From contig JADJHZ010000012.1 in the NCBI GenBank assembly GCA_016707205.1, positions 62,001-126,000 on the forward strand: 64,000 nt of DNA, given 5' to 3'. The notes under the pieces are model-generated. The model ran no database searches. It was not told the origin of the DNA and was given only the letters and a program-made list of their open reading frames with translations. This document shows, piece by piece, positions 8,224-16,073 of the stretch (positions within the stretch are counted from its first letter, which is position 1; each line of letters opens with the position of its first letter). The position numbers were made by a program, and so were the translations under genes. The stretch comes from Haliscomenobacter sp. Its GTDB lineage: Bacteria; Bacteroidota; Bacteroidia; Chitinophagales; Saprospiraceae.

Positions 8224-8289
8224 ATGACACTGCTTAACGCGCATGTTTCCATCATAATTATCCGCTGCGGATTGCCTGTCAATCTGTAG
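8224..8289 (+). CDS. Putative ileS leader peptide (21 codons, four consecutive Ile codons)
   Basis: ATG at 8224 and TAG at 8287 define 21 codons. Codons 10-13 (8251-8262) are ATC ATA ATT ATC, four isoleucines in a row, including the rare ATA. This lies between a -7 element and a strong terminator hairpin, all upstream of the isoleucyl-tRNA synthetase gene. That is the layout of an attenuation leader: ribosomes stalled for lack of Ile-tRNA would alter RNA folding and let transcription continue into ileS. Pairings that compete are visible: 8270-8274 with 8280-8284, and 8280-8286 with 8322-8328. The peptide itself probably has no other role. Translation is inferred, not shown. Confidence 0.7.
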   Translation: MTLLNAHVSIIIIRCGLPVNL

Positions 8290-8313
8290 GGGACCCGGCA
8301 TGATACCGGGGAT

Positions 8314-8351
8314 AGCTCCGGCAGATTGGATTCTGCCGGAGCTTTTTTTTT
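8314..8351 (+). terminator. Attenuator terminator in the ileS leader
   Basis: AGCTCCGGCAGA (8314-8325) pairs perfectly with TCTGCCGGAGCT (8332-8343) across a 6-nt loop and runs into nine Ts (8343-8351). It begins 25 bases after the leader-peptide stop. Competing pairings for its left arm exist at 8280-8286 with 8322-8328 and at 8306-8311 with 8316-8321. Confidence 0.8.
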
Positions 8352-8378
8352 GCTTCTGCTTAAACCAAAGGCATTTTC

Positions 8379-8386
8379 TATTTTTG
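8379..8386 (+). promoter_or_regulatory. Possible second ileS promoter (-7 element)
   Basis: TATTTTTG matches TAnnTTTG and lies 45 bases before the ileS ATG, downstream of the attenuator. If used, it would give basal ileS expression that escapes attenuation. Confidence 0.4.
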
Positions 8387-8430
8387 CGAACGAAAAATAA
8401 GGGGCCTGATGCCCTGGCAACCCAAACGAC

Positions 8431-11400
8431 ATGTACAGAGAGTTCAAAACCCTGAATCTTCCCCAAATCGACCAGGAAATCCTGGCGTTTTGGGATGCCC
8501 AAAAGATCTTTGATCGCAGTGTGGAAGAGCGTCCGGTAGAAAACAGTTATGTCTTCTACGAAGGCCCCCCGTCTGCCAACGGGATGCCCGGTATTCACCA
8601 CGTGATGGCCCGGACGATCAAAGATATTTTCTGCCGGTACCACACCATGGCAGGGCAACGGGTGGAGCGCAAAGGCGGGTGGGACACCCACGGCCTTCCC
8701 ATCGAACTGAGCGTGGAAAAAGAACTGGGCATTACCCGCGACGATATCGGGAAAACCATTTCAGTAGCGGAATACAACCGCCTCTGCCGGGAAACCGTCA
8801 TGCGCTATAAAGACCGCTGGGACGACATCACCCGGAAAATGGGCTATTGGGTCGACCTCCAGAATCCCTATATCACCTATACCAACGACTATATAGAGAC
8901 CTGCTGGTGGTTGTTGAAACAACTATTTGACAAAGGCCTTTTATACAAAGGATACACCATCCAGCCCTTTTCTCCGGCAGCAGGAACGGGGCTGAGTTCC
9001 CACGAACTCAATCAACCCGGCGCCTACCGCGATATTACGGACACCTCTGCGGTGGCTCAGTTCCGCATCAAAGGCGCCGAAAACGAGTATTTCCTGGCCT
9101 GGACCACCACGCCTTGGACCCTGCCTTCGAATACCGCTCTTGCCGTTGGCAAGCACATCACCTATGTCAAAGTTCGCACCTTTAACCGATATACCCAGGA
9201 ACCTATTACCGTCATCCTGGCCAAAGACCGCATGGGGGCTTACTTCACCGGGCAAACACCCGGCCTGAAGCCGGAGGAAGTCAAAGCGGGCAACAAGCCC
9301 ATCCCCTATCTGGAAATCGTGGAAGAAATGTCCGGCGCCAGCCTCGAAGGCATGGAGTACGAACAGCTGATGCCTTATGTTCAGCCCGACGGCCCGGCGT
9401 TCCGGGTGCTGCTGGGCGATTTCGTCTCCACAGAAGATGGAACGGGGATCGTGCATATCGCACCGACGTTCGGGGCCGACGACTTCCGGGTGGCGAAGCA
9501 GTATGGCATTGCCGCCCTGTTGGTGAAAGACGAGAACGGCCACCCCATGCCCCTGGTGGACCGCCAGGGACGGTTTGTGAAGGACGTGACGGATTTCGCC
9601 GGGCGTTATGTCAAGGACTATGGACAGGAAGAAGAGCGGCCCGTCGATGTGGATATCGTGATCAAACTCAAAGAAGAGAACAAACTGTTCCTCTCGGAGA
9701 AGTACCTTCACCCGTATCCGCATTGCTGGCGCACCGAGAAACCCGTACTCTACTATCCTCTGGATAGTTGGTTTATCCGGGCTTCCGCGCTCAAGGAGCG
9801 GATGTTTGAGCTGAACCTGACGATTAACTGGAAGCCTGCCTCCACCGGAGAAGGCCGTTTCGGAAAATGGCTGGAAAACCTCCAGGACTGGAATTTGTCG
9901 AGGTCGCGTTTCTGGGGGACTCCCCTTCCTATCTGGCGCACGAAAGACGGGCTACAGGAAACGTGCATCGGCTCGGTAGCCTTGCTGAAGGAAGCGATCG
10001 AAAAAGCCAATGCCGTATTGGGCAAAACTCAAACCGTACCCGAAGACCTGCACCGGCCTTTCATCGACGACGTCGTGCTGGTGTCGGAGAGCGGAGAGCC
10101 GATGTACCGCGAGCCCGACCTGATCGACGTGTGGTTTGATTCCGGCGCTATGCCTTACGCCCAGTGGCATTACCCATTCGAGAATCAGGAAAAGTTCTGG
10201 CAGAATTTTCCCGCCGATTTTATCGCCGAAGGGGTGGATCAAACCCGGGGCTGGTTCTATACCCTCCATGCCATCGCCGTTATGGCGTTCGACAGGGTGT
10301 CGTTCAAGAATGTGGTGTCAAACGGACTGGTACTGGATAAAAATGGGGTAAAAATGTCGAAGCGCCTGGGAAATGCCGTCGATCCCTTTGAAACCATTGC
10401 CAAATACGGAGCGGATGCCACCCGATGGTACATGATCTCCAACGCCCAGCCCTGGGATAACCTCAAATTCGATGTCGCGGGTATCGAAGAAGTCACCCGG
10501 CGGTTTTTCGGAACGCTCTTCAATACCTATTCGTTTTTTACCCTTTACGCCAATATCGATAAGTTCCGGTATGCCGAAGCCGATATCCCGGTAGAAAAGC
10601 GTCCGGAAATCGACCGCTGGGTCCTTTCGGCATTAAACTCCCTGAGCGAGGCGTGCGAAGGCAGTTATGCAGATTACGAACCCACCGAGGCGACCCGGAA
10701 GATGATGTACTTTGTGGACGAACAGTTGAGCAACTGGTACGTCCGCTTGTCCCGCCGCCGTTTCTGGAGAGGAGAATACAACGAAGATAAAATTTCCGCT
10801 TATCAGACCTTGTACGAGTGTCTGATCACTCTGGCTAAACTAATGGCGCCGGTCTCCCCCTTTTTCGCCGATTGGTTGTACCGCAACCTGAATGAGGTGA
10901 CGGGAAAAGAGCCGCACCCATCGGTGCACCTGGCGTTGATGCCTGCTCCTGATGCCAGCCACGCAGACCCCGGCCTCGAACAGCGAATGGACTATGCACA
11001 GCGTATTGCCAGTCTGGTCCTCAGCCTGCGCAAAACCCGGAAGATCCGCGTGCGCCAGCCACTTCAAAAAATCATGTTGCCCGTACTGGATACCCAGTTT
11101 GTCGACCAGGTTAATGAGGTGAAAGACCTGATCCTGGCAGAGGTCAACGTCAAAGTGATCGAGTACGTGACCGACACGTCCGGCCTCCTGCACAAGCGGG
11201 TGAAGCCCAATTTTAAAACCCTCGGCAAACGCCTTGGAAAGCACATGAAGGCCGTTTCCGATCTCGTAGCGTCCTGGACCCAGGCGGATATTCAGCAACT
11301 GGAGCGGTCTGGGAAGTATGTGTTCGAATTGGAAGGCGAGTCTTTCCCGGCAACCCTGGAGGATTTCGAGATCCTGACCGAAGATATCCCGGGGTGGCAG

Positions 11401-11715
11401 GTAGCCTCCGACAACGAACTCACCGTCGCCCTGGACGTGACCCTTACGCCGGAACTCGAAGCCGAAGGAATGGCGAGAGAATTGGTCAACCGCATCCAAA
11501 ATATCCGCAAGACCCGCGATTTCAACGTGACCGATCAAATCGCTGTTGTCCTGGAGAACCACCCGGAAGTCGTCCCTGCTGTAGAATGGCATGGCGGATA
11601 TATCCGCCAGGAAACCCTGGCGGCGTCCTTGTCCCTGGCGGATAACGTGCCCGAAGGAGACTTGCTGGAACTTCCCAACGAGCTTCAACTGCATATTCAG
11701 GTGAAACTCGTTTAG
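8431..11715 (+). CDS. ileS: Isoleucyl-tRNA synthetase, type 2, with GIHH signature
   Basis: 1094 residues, the length of type-2 (eukaryote-like) IleRS rather than the ~940 of type 1. It charges tRNA-Ile with isoleucine. The class I HIGH motif, which should follow PSANG, reads GIHH (residues 54-57): first and third positions are swapped. The KMSKS loop is KMSKR (641-645). The editing domain (TTPWTLPSNTALAV) and the GWFYTL block are intact, as is the anticodon-binding C-terminal half. Type-2 enzymes are generally mupirocin tolerant, and a GxHH swap has been reported in a subset as giving very high resistance. Expression seems controlled by the attenuator directly upstream. Confidence 0.97.
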   Translation: MYREFKTLNLPQIDQEILAFWDAQKIFDRSVEERPVENSYVFYEGPPSANGMPGIHHVMARTIKDIFCRYHTMAGQRVERKGGWDTHGLPIELSVEKELGITRDDIGKTISVAEYNRLCRETVMRYKDRWDDITRKMGYWVDLQNPYITYTNDYIETCWWLLKQLFDKGLLYKGYTIQPFSPAAGTGLSSHELNQPGAYRDITDTSAVAQFRIKGAENEYFLAWTTTPWTLPSNTALAVGKHITYVKVRTFNRYTQEPITVILAKDRMGAYFTGQTPGLKPEEVKAGNKPIPYLEIVEEMSGASLEGMEYEQLMPYVQPDGPAFRVLLGDFVSTEDGTGIVHIAPTFGADDFRVAKQYGIAALLVKDENGHPMPLVDRQGRFVKDVTDFAGRYVKDYGQEEERPVDVDIVIKLKEENKLFLSEKYLHPYPHCWRTEKPVLYYPLDSWFIRASALKERMFELNLTINWKPASTGEGRFGKWLENLQDWNLSRSRFWGTPLPIWRTKDGLQETCIGSVALLKEAIEKANAVLGKTQTVPEDLHRPFIDDVVLVSESGEPMYREPDLIDVWFDSGAMPYAQWHYPFENQEKFWQNFPADFIAEGVDQTRGWFYTLHAIAVMAFDRVSFKNVVSNGLVLDKNGVKMSKRLGNAVDPFETIAKYGADATRWYMISNAQPWDNLKFDVAGIEEVTRRFFGTLFNTYSFFTLYANIDKFRYAEADIPVEKRPEIDRWVLSALNSLSEACEGSYADYEPTEATRKMMYFVDEQLSNWYVRLSRRRFWRGEYNEDKISAYQTLYECLITLAKLMAPVSPFFADWLYRNLNEVTGKEPHPSVHLALMPAPDASHADPGLEQRMDYAQRIASLVLSLRKTRKIRVRQPLQKIMLPVLDTQFVDQVNEVKDLILAEVNVKVIEYVTDTSGLLHKRVKPNFKTLGKRLGKHMKAVSDLVASWTQADIQQLERSGKYVFELEGESFPATLEDFEILTEDIPGWQVASDNELTVALDVTLTPELEAEGMARELVNRIQNIRKTRDFNVTDQIAVVLENHPEVVPAVEWHGGYIRQETLAASLSLADNVPEGDLLELPNELQLHIQVKLV

Positions 11716-11728
11716 GAAGAAGTCCGGT

Positions 11729-12025
11729 TTAAGAGAGCAAGGACTGGAGTTTCATGGCAACGCCCATATCTCCCTTGATCTTTACTTTGCCCGACATGAC
11801 GGCCATCATGGGGTTGAGATCTCCCGTTCTCAGTTGGTTCAGCGTTTCCAGCGAGGTGGTGATCGTGCAGTCGGCGTCTTTGTCTTCGGAAGAAATCGAG
11901 GGGGTGTCGCCCGTCAGGTCAATGAACACGACTCCTTCTTCAAAAACCATCTTCAGGGTCTTTCCTATCGACGGCATTTTTGCAGCCTGAGCTTTGAATT
12001 GCTCTAATATAGCTTCAAAGGACAT
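11729..12025 (-). CDS. SCP2 sterol-binding domain protein
   Basis: A 98-residue stand-alone SCP2 domain. The hallmark sequences are VVFIDLTGDTPSIS, ADCTITTSLETLNQL and GDLNPMMAVMSGKVKIKGDMG, which line a hydrophobic tunnel binding lipids or acyl chains. There is no signal peptide, so it is cytoplasmic. Its length is normal for single-domain bacterial members. It is convergent with ileS (13 bases between stops) and not obviously part of an operon. The natural ligand is unknown. Confidence 0.85.
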   Translation of the reverse strand: MSFEAILEQFKAQAAKMPSIGKTLKMVFEEGVVFIDLTGDTPSISSEDKDADCTITTSLETLNQLRTGDLNPMMAVMSGKVKIKGDMGVAMKLQSLLS

Positions 12026-12208
12026 AACAGATGCTTTTGGATAAACAAATAGCGAATTTTCGCCACAATATAGAATAGCGAGGAGGACTTTCCAAGAAAA
12101 ACTCCCGGGATGCGATGTTTAAATTGGTTATGAGGCAATATAGTTTGATTATCAATTGGTTAAACTTTAATTTGGCTATTGCTTTTTAGGTGAAATAATG
12201 AATTTTAT

Positions 12209-12277
12209 GACATTTTGTCTTGTTTTTTTTCAACAAATGCCAAAATGTCTGCCGATGCGTGCCGTCTTGACATTTTT
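12209..12277 (+). promoter_or_regulatory. Cluster of TGACA/TGTC sites upstream of the first hsp20 gene
   Basis: A perfect inverted repeat GACA-TTT-TGTC (12209-12219), then CAAAATGTC (12241-12249) and TTGACATTTT (12267-12276). All share the TGACA/TGTC half-site and lie 10-75 bases upstream of a sigma-54-type promoter, where an enhancer-binding protein would sit. Confidence 0.45.
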
Positions 12278-12283
12278 TTGGGC

Positions 12284-12300
12284 TTGGAACAGGGTTTGCT
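12284..12300 (+). promoter_or_regulatory. Sigma-54-type (-24/-12) promoter before hsp20
   Basis: TTGGAACAGGGTTTGCT matches the sigma-54 consensus YTGGCACGRNNNTTGCW at every fixed position except two, with exact GG-to-GC spacing. Transcription would start near 12311, 20 bases before the gene. No TAnnTTTG element is seen here. Confidence 0.55.
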
Positions 12301-12330
12301 TTAGAAGAAGTAAAACCAAAAAAATTGATC

Positions 12331-12723
12331 ATGATGCATGTAATCGTTCAACCCAGAATCCAGCGCCAAGTCGCGGAAAAGAACCATAATCCGGCGGCTG
12401 TTTCCGAGCGCGTTTCCCTCCCTGCCGCCAATATCGTAGCGGTGGAGTCGGGATGGAATATTCAGATAGCCGCGCCAGGCTTGGCGAAAGAATCGTTTCA
12501 ACTCAAAGTGGAAGGACGCAACCTGGAGTTGCGTGCAACCTACCCAAGTGCGGAGGCAGAAGGCCAGAAGAACCTGCGCCGGGAATTTGGAGAAGGCGTT
12601 CTGAGCCGCTCATTCCAATTGCCGGACACGGCCGACACCTCCGGTATTCAGGCTCGCTACGAGGCGGGGGTATTGACGATCCATCTTCCGAAGAAAGCGC
12701 CGGTAAAGGTGGAAATCGCCTAA
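12331..12723 (+). CDS. Small heat shock protein, Hsp20/alpha-crystallin family (first copy)
   Basis: 130 residues from the ATG at 12331. The alpha-crystallin domain covers roughly residues 35-130: WNIQIAAPGLAKESFQLKVEGRNLEL at its start and ARYEAGVLTIHLPKK, the conserved G-V-L strand, near its end. These cytoplasmic chaperones hold unfolded proteins. The N-terminal arm is short and, unlike the second copy, starts with a basic, proline-containing stretch. Expression appears to depend on a sigma-54-type promoter with palindromic upstream sites. The next gene is a second, more typical Hsp20, only ~32% alike by eye. Confidence 0.9.
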   Translation: MMHVIVQPRIQRQVAEKNHNPAAVSERVSLPAANIVAVESGWNIQIAAPGLAKESFQLKVEGRNLELRATYPSAEAEGQKNLRREFGEGVLSRSFQLPDTADTSGIQARYEAGVLTIHLPKKAPVKVEIA

Positions 12724-12752
12724 AGCACTGTAAAGGGGCAGAAGTACTCCTT

Positions 12753-12779
12753 TGTCCAAAAACTGACAATAATTTGACA
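12753..12779 (+). promoter_or_regulatory. TGTC/TGACA sites upstream of the second hsp20 gene
   Basis: TGTC (12753-12756) and GACA (12765-12768) form an inverted pair, and a further TGACA follows at 12775-12779. These are the same half-sites as in front of the first hsp20 gene, pointing to a shared regulator. Confidence 0.4.
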
Positions 12780-12832
12780 AAAGACGCGTGAAACAATCTT
12801 CATTTATTCTGTTACATAAAATATGTTGAGCT

Positions 12833-13273
12833 ATGAAATTGATCCAACATCAACCAGTGACCAACGGAAGCCGCATTGATCAATTTGTAGACGAGTTTTT
12901 CAACCGCGGCTTGAATTCGTTCTTTGGCGGCGATCATTTCGCTTCCAGCCCTTCGGTTAACGTGTTTGAAACCAACACCGACTTTTTGATTGAGGTAGCC
13001 GCTCCAGGATTGGAAAAGCACGATTTTGAAGTAAAAGTGGAAGGTGCGTTTCTGATTATCTCCTCGGAGAAAGAGCAGAAAACCGAGCAGGGAATGGACG
13101 GGAAATACCTGAGGAAGGAATTCAATTATGCAACTTTTTCCCGCAGTTTCCGTTTACCAGAGAGTGTACAGGCCGACAAAATCAAGGCTTCTTATGAAAA
13201 CGGCGTGTTAAAACTGACGCTCCCGAAGGCTGAAATGGAAGTCCAGAAATACCGGACGATCGAGATCGAATAA
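12833..13273 (+). CDS. Small heat shock protein, Hsp20/alpha-crystallin family (second copy)
   Basis: 146 residues with the usual bacterial Hsp20 layout: an N-terminal arm (FVDEFFNRGLNSFFGG), the alpha-crystallin domain from about residue 40 (DFLIEVAAPGLEKHDFEVKVEG), a beta-5/6 loop, and ASYENGVLKLTLPK near the end. It should form oligomers that bind unfolding proteins in the cytoplasm. It lies 109 bases after the first copy, and that gap has TGTC/TGACA sites, so it may be expressed from its own promoter as well as by read-through. A strong terminator follows. Confidence 0.93.
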   Translation: MKLIQHQPVTNGSRIDQFVDEFFNRGLNSFFGGDHFASSPSVNVFETNTDFLIEVAAPGLEKHDFEVKVEGAFLIISSEKEQKTEQGMDGKYLRKEFNYATFSRSFRLPESVQADKIKASYENGVLKLTLPKAEMEVQKYRTIEIE

Positions 13274-13328
13274 CCGGAGCGAAAACGGAAAGATTTAGGT
13301 TAGTTAATAGGGTTTTAGGTGTTTTTTG

Positions 13329-13357
13329 AGGCCGGCGCCAAAGCGCCGGCCTTTTTT
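13329..13357. terminator. Convergent terminator, hsp20 / DUF3109
   Basis: AGGCCGGCGC (13329-13338) pairs with GCGCCGGCCT (13343-13352) over a 4-nt loop, followed by a T run. It terminates the hsp20 transcript and touches the stop codon of the convergent gene. Confidence 0.85.
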
Positions 13358-13928
13358 ATTCCTCCGCAGCGGCCGCCGCTTCCAGTTCGTCGTAAAACCC
13401 CTGGCCGTATTTCCGGATAAGCGCTTCTTTTACAAAGCGGAAGACCGGCAATTGCGCTTTGGCGCCGGCTTCGCAGGCGGCGGAACAGATGCTCCAGCGT
13501 TCGTAGTTCAGCACCTCAAACCCGGCTTCCTCCTTTCTGGCGCGAACAGGGTAGAGGTGGCAGGATATCGGCTTGCGGAAGTCGGTAGCGCCCGCCAAAA
13601 AGGCCTGTTCCAGGCCACATTGGGCAATACCCCGTTCGTTGTATGAAATATAGGCGCAAGGGCCCCCATCGATCAGCGGCGTGCTATACTCTTCCAGATC
13701 GTCGAGGTATTCGTATCGTCCGGTTTTTTCCAGTTCAGCAATACCGGCGGGGCTAAGAAAAGCCTTGACGGCGGGGTATACCCGGTCGAGGATTTCCAGT
13801 TCTTCGTTGAGCAAGGGAGCGCCGTAGTCGCCTTCCCAGCAGCAGGCGCCTTTACAGGCTCTGAGGTCGCAGAGAAACTGCTGTTCGATCACGTCGTCGC
13901 TGACCAGAACATTCCGGATGATATACAT
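13356..13928 (-). CDS. DUF3109 family cysteine-cluster protein
   Basis: 190 residues, usual length for DUF3109, a family distantly related to YkgJ-type zinc/iron-binding proteins. Conserved cysteines are visible in FLCDLRACKGACCWEGDYGAPL (residues ~18-40, the family hallmark), GPCAYI, AQCGLE, ISCHLYPVR and WSICSAACEAG. At least eight cysteines suggest one or more metal centres; the role is unknown. There is no signal peptide. The alanine/glutamate-rich tail (ELEAAAAAEE) is not conserved-looking. Confidence 0.88.
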   Translation of the reverse strand: MYIIRNVLVSDDVIEQQFLCDLRACKGACCWEGDYGAPLLNEELEILDRVYPAVKAFLSPAGIAELEKTGRYEYLDDLEEYSTPLIDGGPCAYISYNERGIAQCGLEQAFLAGATDFRKPISCHLYPVRARKEEAGFEVLNYERWSICSAACEAGAKAQLPVFRFVKEALIRKYGQGFYDELEAAAAAEE

Positions 13929-14181
13929 GCAGGCATGGTTGTGGGGTAAAAGTAGGGAAAAATCCGTTCTGAAGGATCAGAGAAAAAAATCTCATTGCCG
14001 AAGCGGAAAAGTAGAAAATCCAGATAAACGATGAACAAAGAATCCCTTTTTTCGCTATACAGATGCTGGGTTGTTCTATCTGCGTAAAACCGGTAAAAAG
14101 AACGGTTCAAATTTTCGGATGCGCCGTTTTTACCTTAATATCGCCAAGGAAAATATTACACCACACGATAAAGCTTACAGC

Positions 14182-15516
14182 ATGGATCCCTTAAAGCAAA
14201 AATTCTTTGAGAAGGCGAGCGCCCTCAAGGCAGAGATTAACGATTTGTTGAAAGAACACGGAAACGCCAAGGTTGACGACGTCACCCTCGGGCAGATTTA
14301 CGGCGGCGCCAGGGATATTAAAATGATGGTTTGGGAACCCTCCGAATTGGACGCTATGGAGGGTATCCGATTCCGGGGGTATTCCATTACCGAATTGAAG
14401 GAATTGCTTCCCAAAGGAGCCGAAAACCGGGAGCCCAAGCCGGAAGGCCTGTTCTGGCTCCTGCTCACCGGGGATATCCCCACGTTGGAAGAAGCGGAAT
14501 GGGTATCTGAACAATGGAGGCAACGCAGCGAAATCCCAGCCCATGTCTTCCGCGTGTTGGACGCGCTCCCCGAGGGGACGCACCCCATGACCCAATTCAC
14601 TATCGGCATAAATGCGCTTCAGTCGGAAAGCATTTTTGCCCGCCGCTACGAAGAAGGGCTCGGGAAAAAAGATTACTGGGATGCTACGTATGAAGACGCC
14701 ATGAACCTCATTGCTATGCTTCCCCGCCTGGCGTCCTATATCTACCGCCGGTCCTTCCATCAGGGAGACCATATTGCTCCCGATCCGTCTTTGGACTGGG
14801 GCGGCAATTACGCGCATATGCTGGGATTCGATGACCCCTATTTCCGGTCGCTCATGCGCTTGTACCTCACGATCCATGCCGATCACGAAGGCGGAAATGC
14901 CTCTGCACATACCACGCACCTGGTTGGTTCGACCTTGAGCGACGCGTACCTGTCGCTCGCTGCCGGCATCAATGCCCTGGCCGGACCGCTCCATGGATTA
15001 GCTAATCAGGAGGTGATCAAGTGGATCTTCGAAATGGTGGACGAACTAGGCACGACCAAACCTACCGAAGAGGATATTGCCAATTACGTTCGCAAAACGC
15101 TCTCCGAAGGGAAAGTGGTTCCGGGCTATGGCCACGCCGTGCTCCGCCGCCCAGACCCGCGATTCACCGCTCAAATGGATTTTGCCAAAAAATATATCGC
15201 CTCCGATGACATCGTGGAAATTGTTTGGAAAATCTTCGAGGTGGTTCCGCCAATTCTCCAAAGCCTCGGGAAAATCAAAAATCCCTGGCCGAACGTTGAC
15301 GCGCACTCCGGCGCCCTTCTGGTTCACTACGGGCTGAAAGAGTATAGCTACTATACCGTCCTGTTTGGCGTGTCCCGCGCCATCGGCGTCCTTTCTGCCT
15401 TGTGCTGGTCCCGCATGCTTGGATTTCCGCTTGAACGGCCCAAATCCGTCACCACCGATTGGGTGAAAAACTTCCTCGCCGAAGCCGCTGTGAAGGAAGG
15501 GATAGGCGAAAACTAG
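14182..15516 (+). CDS. gltA: Citrate synthase, eukaryote-like type
   Basis: 444 residues from the ATG at 14182 (MDPLKQKFFEKA); an upstream in-frame extension is basic and unlike the family. It condenses acetyl-CoA with oxaloacetate in the TCA cycle. Active-site blocks are complete: HADHEGGNASAHTTHLVGS, GPLHGLANQE with the key histidine, PGYGHAVLRRPDPR, and VDAHSGALLVHYG with the catalytic aspartate. The length and these blocks place it with the mitochondrial-like, dimeric citrate synthases common in Bacteroidota, not the NADH-sensitive hexameric E. coli type. It is a single-gene unit; the gap after it holds a TACGA repeat. Confidence 0.95.
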   Translation: MDPLKQKFFEKASALKAEINDLLKEHGNAKVDDVTLGQIYGGARDIKMMVWEPSELDAMEGIRFRGYSITELKELLPKGAENREPKPEGLFWLLLTGDIPTLEEAEWVSEQWRQRSEIPAHVFRVLDALPEGTHPMTQFTIGINALQSESIFARRYEEGLGKKDYWDATYEDAMNLIAMLPRLASYIYRRSFHQGDHIAPDPSLDWGGNYAHMLGFDDPYFRSLMRLYLTIHADHEGGNASAHTTHLVGSTLSDAYLSLAAGINALAGPLHGLANQEVIKWIFEMVDELGTTKPTEEDIANYVRKTLSEGKVVPGYGHAVLRRPDPRFTAQMDFAKKYIASDDIVEIVWKIFEVVPPILQSLGKIKNPWPNVDAHSGALLVHYGLKEYSYYTVLFGVSRAIGVLSALCWSRMLGFPLERPKSVTTDWVKNFLAEAAVKEGIGEN

Positions 15517-15520
15517 AAAA

Positions 15521-15572
15521 GTACGATGTACGAGGTACGATGCACGAGACAATTCGTATATCGTACCTCGTA
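15521..15572. repeat. TACGA-type repeat with 13-bp inverted arms
   Basis: GTACGATGTACGAGGTACGAT begins five bases after the citrate synthase stop. TACGAGGTACGAT (15529-15541) is perfectly complementary to 15560-15572. The same word family occurs at 4751-4814. It may form a hairpin at the end of the transcript but has no T tail. Confidence 0.7.
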
Positions 15573-15618
15573 AATCAATAAAAAACAAGGGCTCGCTTTC
15601 AGAGTTCGAAAATTCCTT

Positions 15619-15626
15619 TATTTTTG
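15619..15626 (+). promoter_or_regulatory. -7 promoter element of gcvH
   Basis: TATTTTTG matches TAnnTTTG, 55 bases before the gcvH ATG, within an otherwise gene-free gap. Confidence 0.55.
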
Positions 15627-15680
15627 GCGGGTCTAGATTCCGTAGTAAAGAATTTGGTCAAAATCTAAACATTCCAAATT

Positions 15681-16073
15681 ATGGTCATTCCTTCTGATTT
15701 GCGCTATACGCAAGAACACGAATGGATTCGCTTAGGCGAAGGCAATACGGCGTATATCGGTATCACCGACTTCGCCCAGGGCGAATTAGGCGATATCGTT
15801 TATGTTGAGGTGGAAACGGTAGGCGATTCCTTAGGGAAAGGAGATGTTTTTGGGACTATCGAAGCCGTAAAAACTACCTCTGAATTGTTCATGCCGGTTT
15901 CTGGCAACGTGCTGGAATTCAACACGGGCCTGAGTTCCACCGGCGGGGATAACCCCGCTTTGGTGAACGACGATCCCTACGGCGAAGGATGGATCATTAA
16001 AATCGAACTGACGGATTTGTCTGAACTCGAAGACCTTATGGACGCGGCCGCTTACAGGGAAATGGCAGGGTGA
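15681..16073 (+). CDS. gcvH: Glycine cleavage system H protein
   Basis: 130 residues, full length. GcvH carries the lipoyl arm that shuttles aminomethyl groups between the P, T and L proteins of glycine cleavage. The lipoylation site is the lysine in GTIEAVKTTSEL (K64). The conserved start (DLRYTQEHEWIR) and the block GITDFAQGELGDIVYVE are intact, as is NDDPYGEGWIIKI near the end. The other glycine cleavage genes are not in this window, which is usual in Bacteroidota. It has its own promoter. Confidence 0.97.
   Translation: MVIPSDLRYTQEHEWIRLGEGNTAYIGITDFAQGELGDIVYVEVETVGDSLGKGDVFGTIEAVKTTSELFMPVSGNVLEFNTGLSSTGGDNPALVNDDPYGEGWIIKIELTDLSELEDLMDAAAYREMAG

Noticed and set aside
8400..8424. GGCAACC and a small hairpin before ileS, reminiscent of the end of a SAM-I riboswitch
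   Set aside because: The K-turn, P1 and other conserved parts of SAM-I are absent, and the gene has no link to methionine.
12785..12805. A second sigma-54-type promoter before the second hsp20 gene
   Set aside because: The best match lacks the GG of the -24 box and has the wrong spacing.
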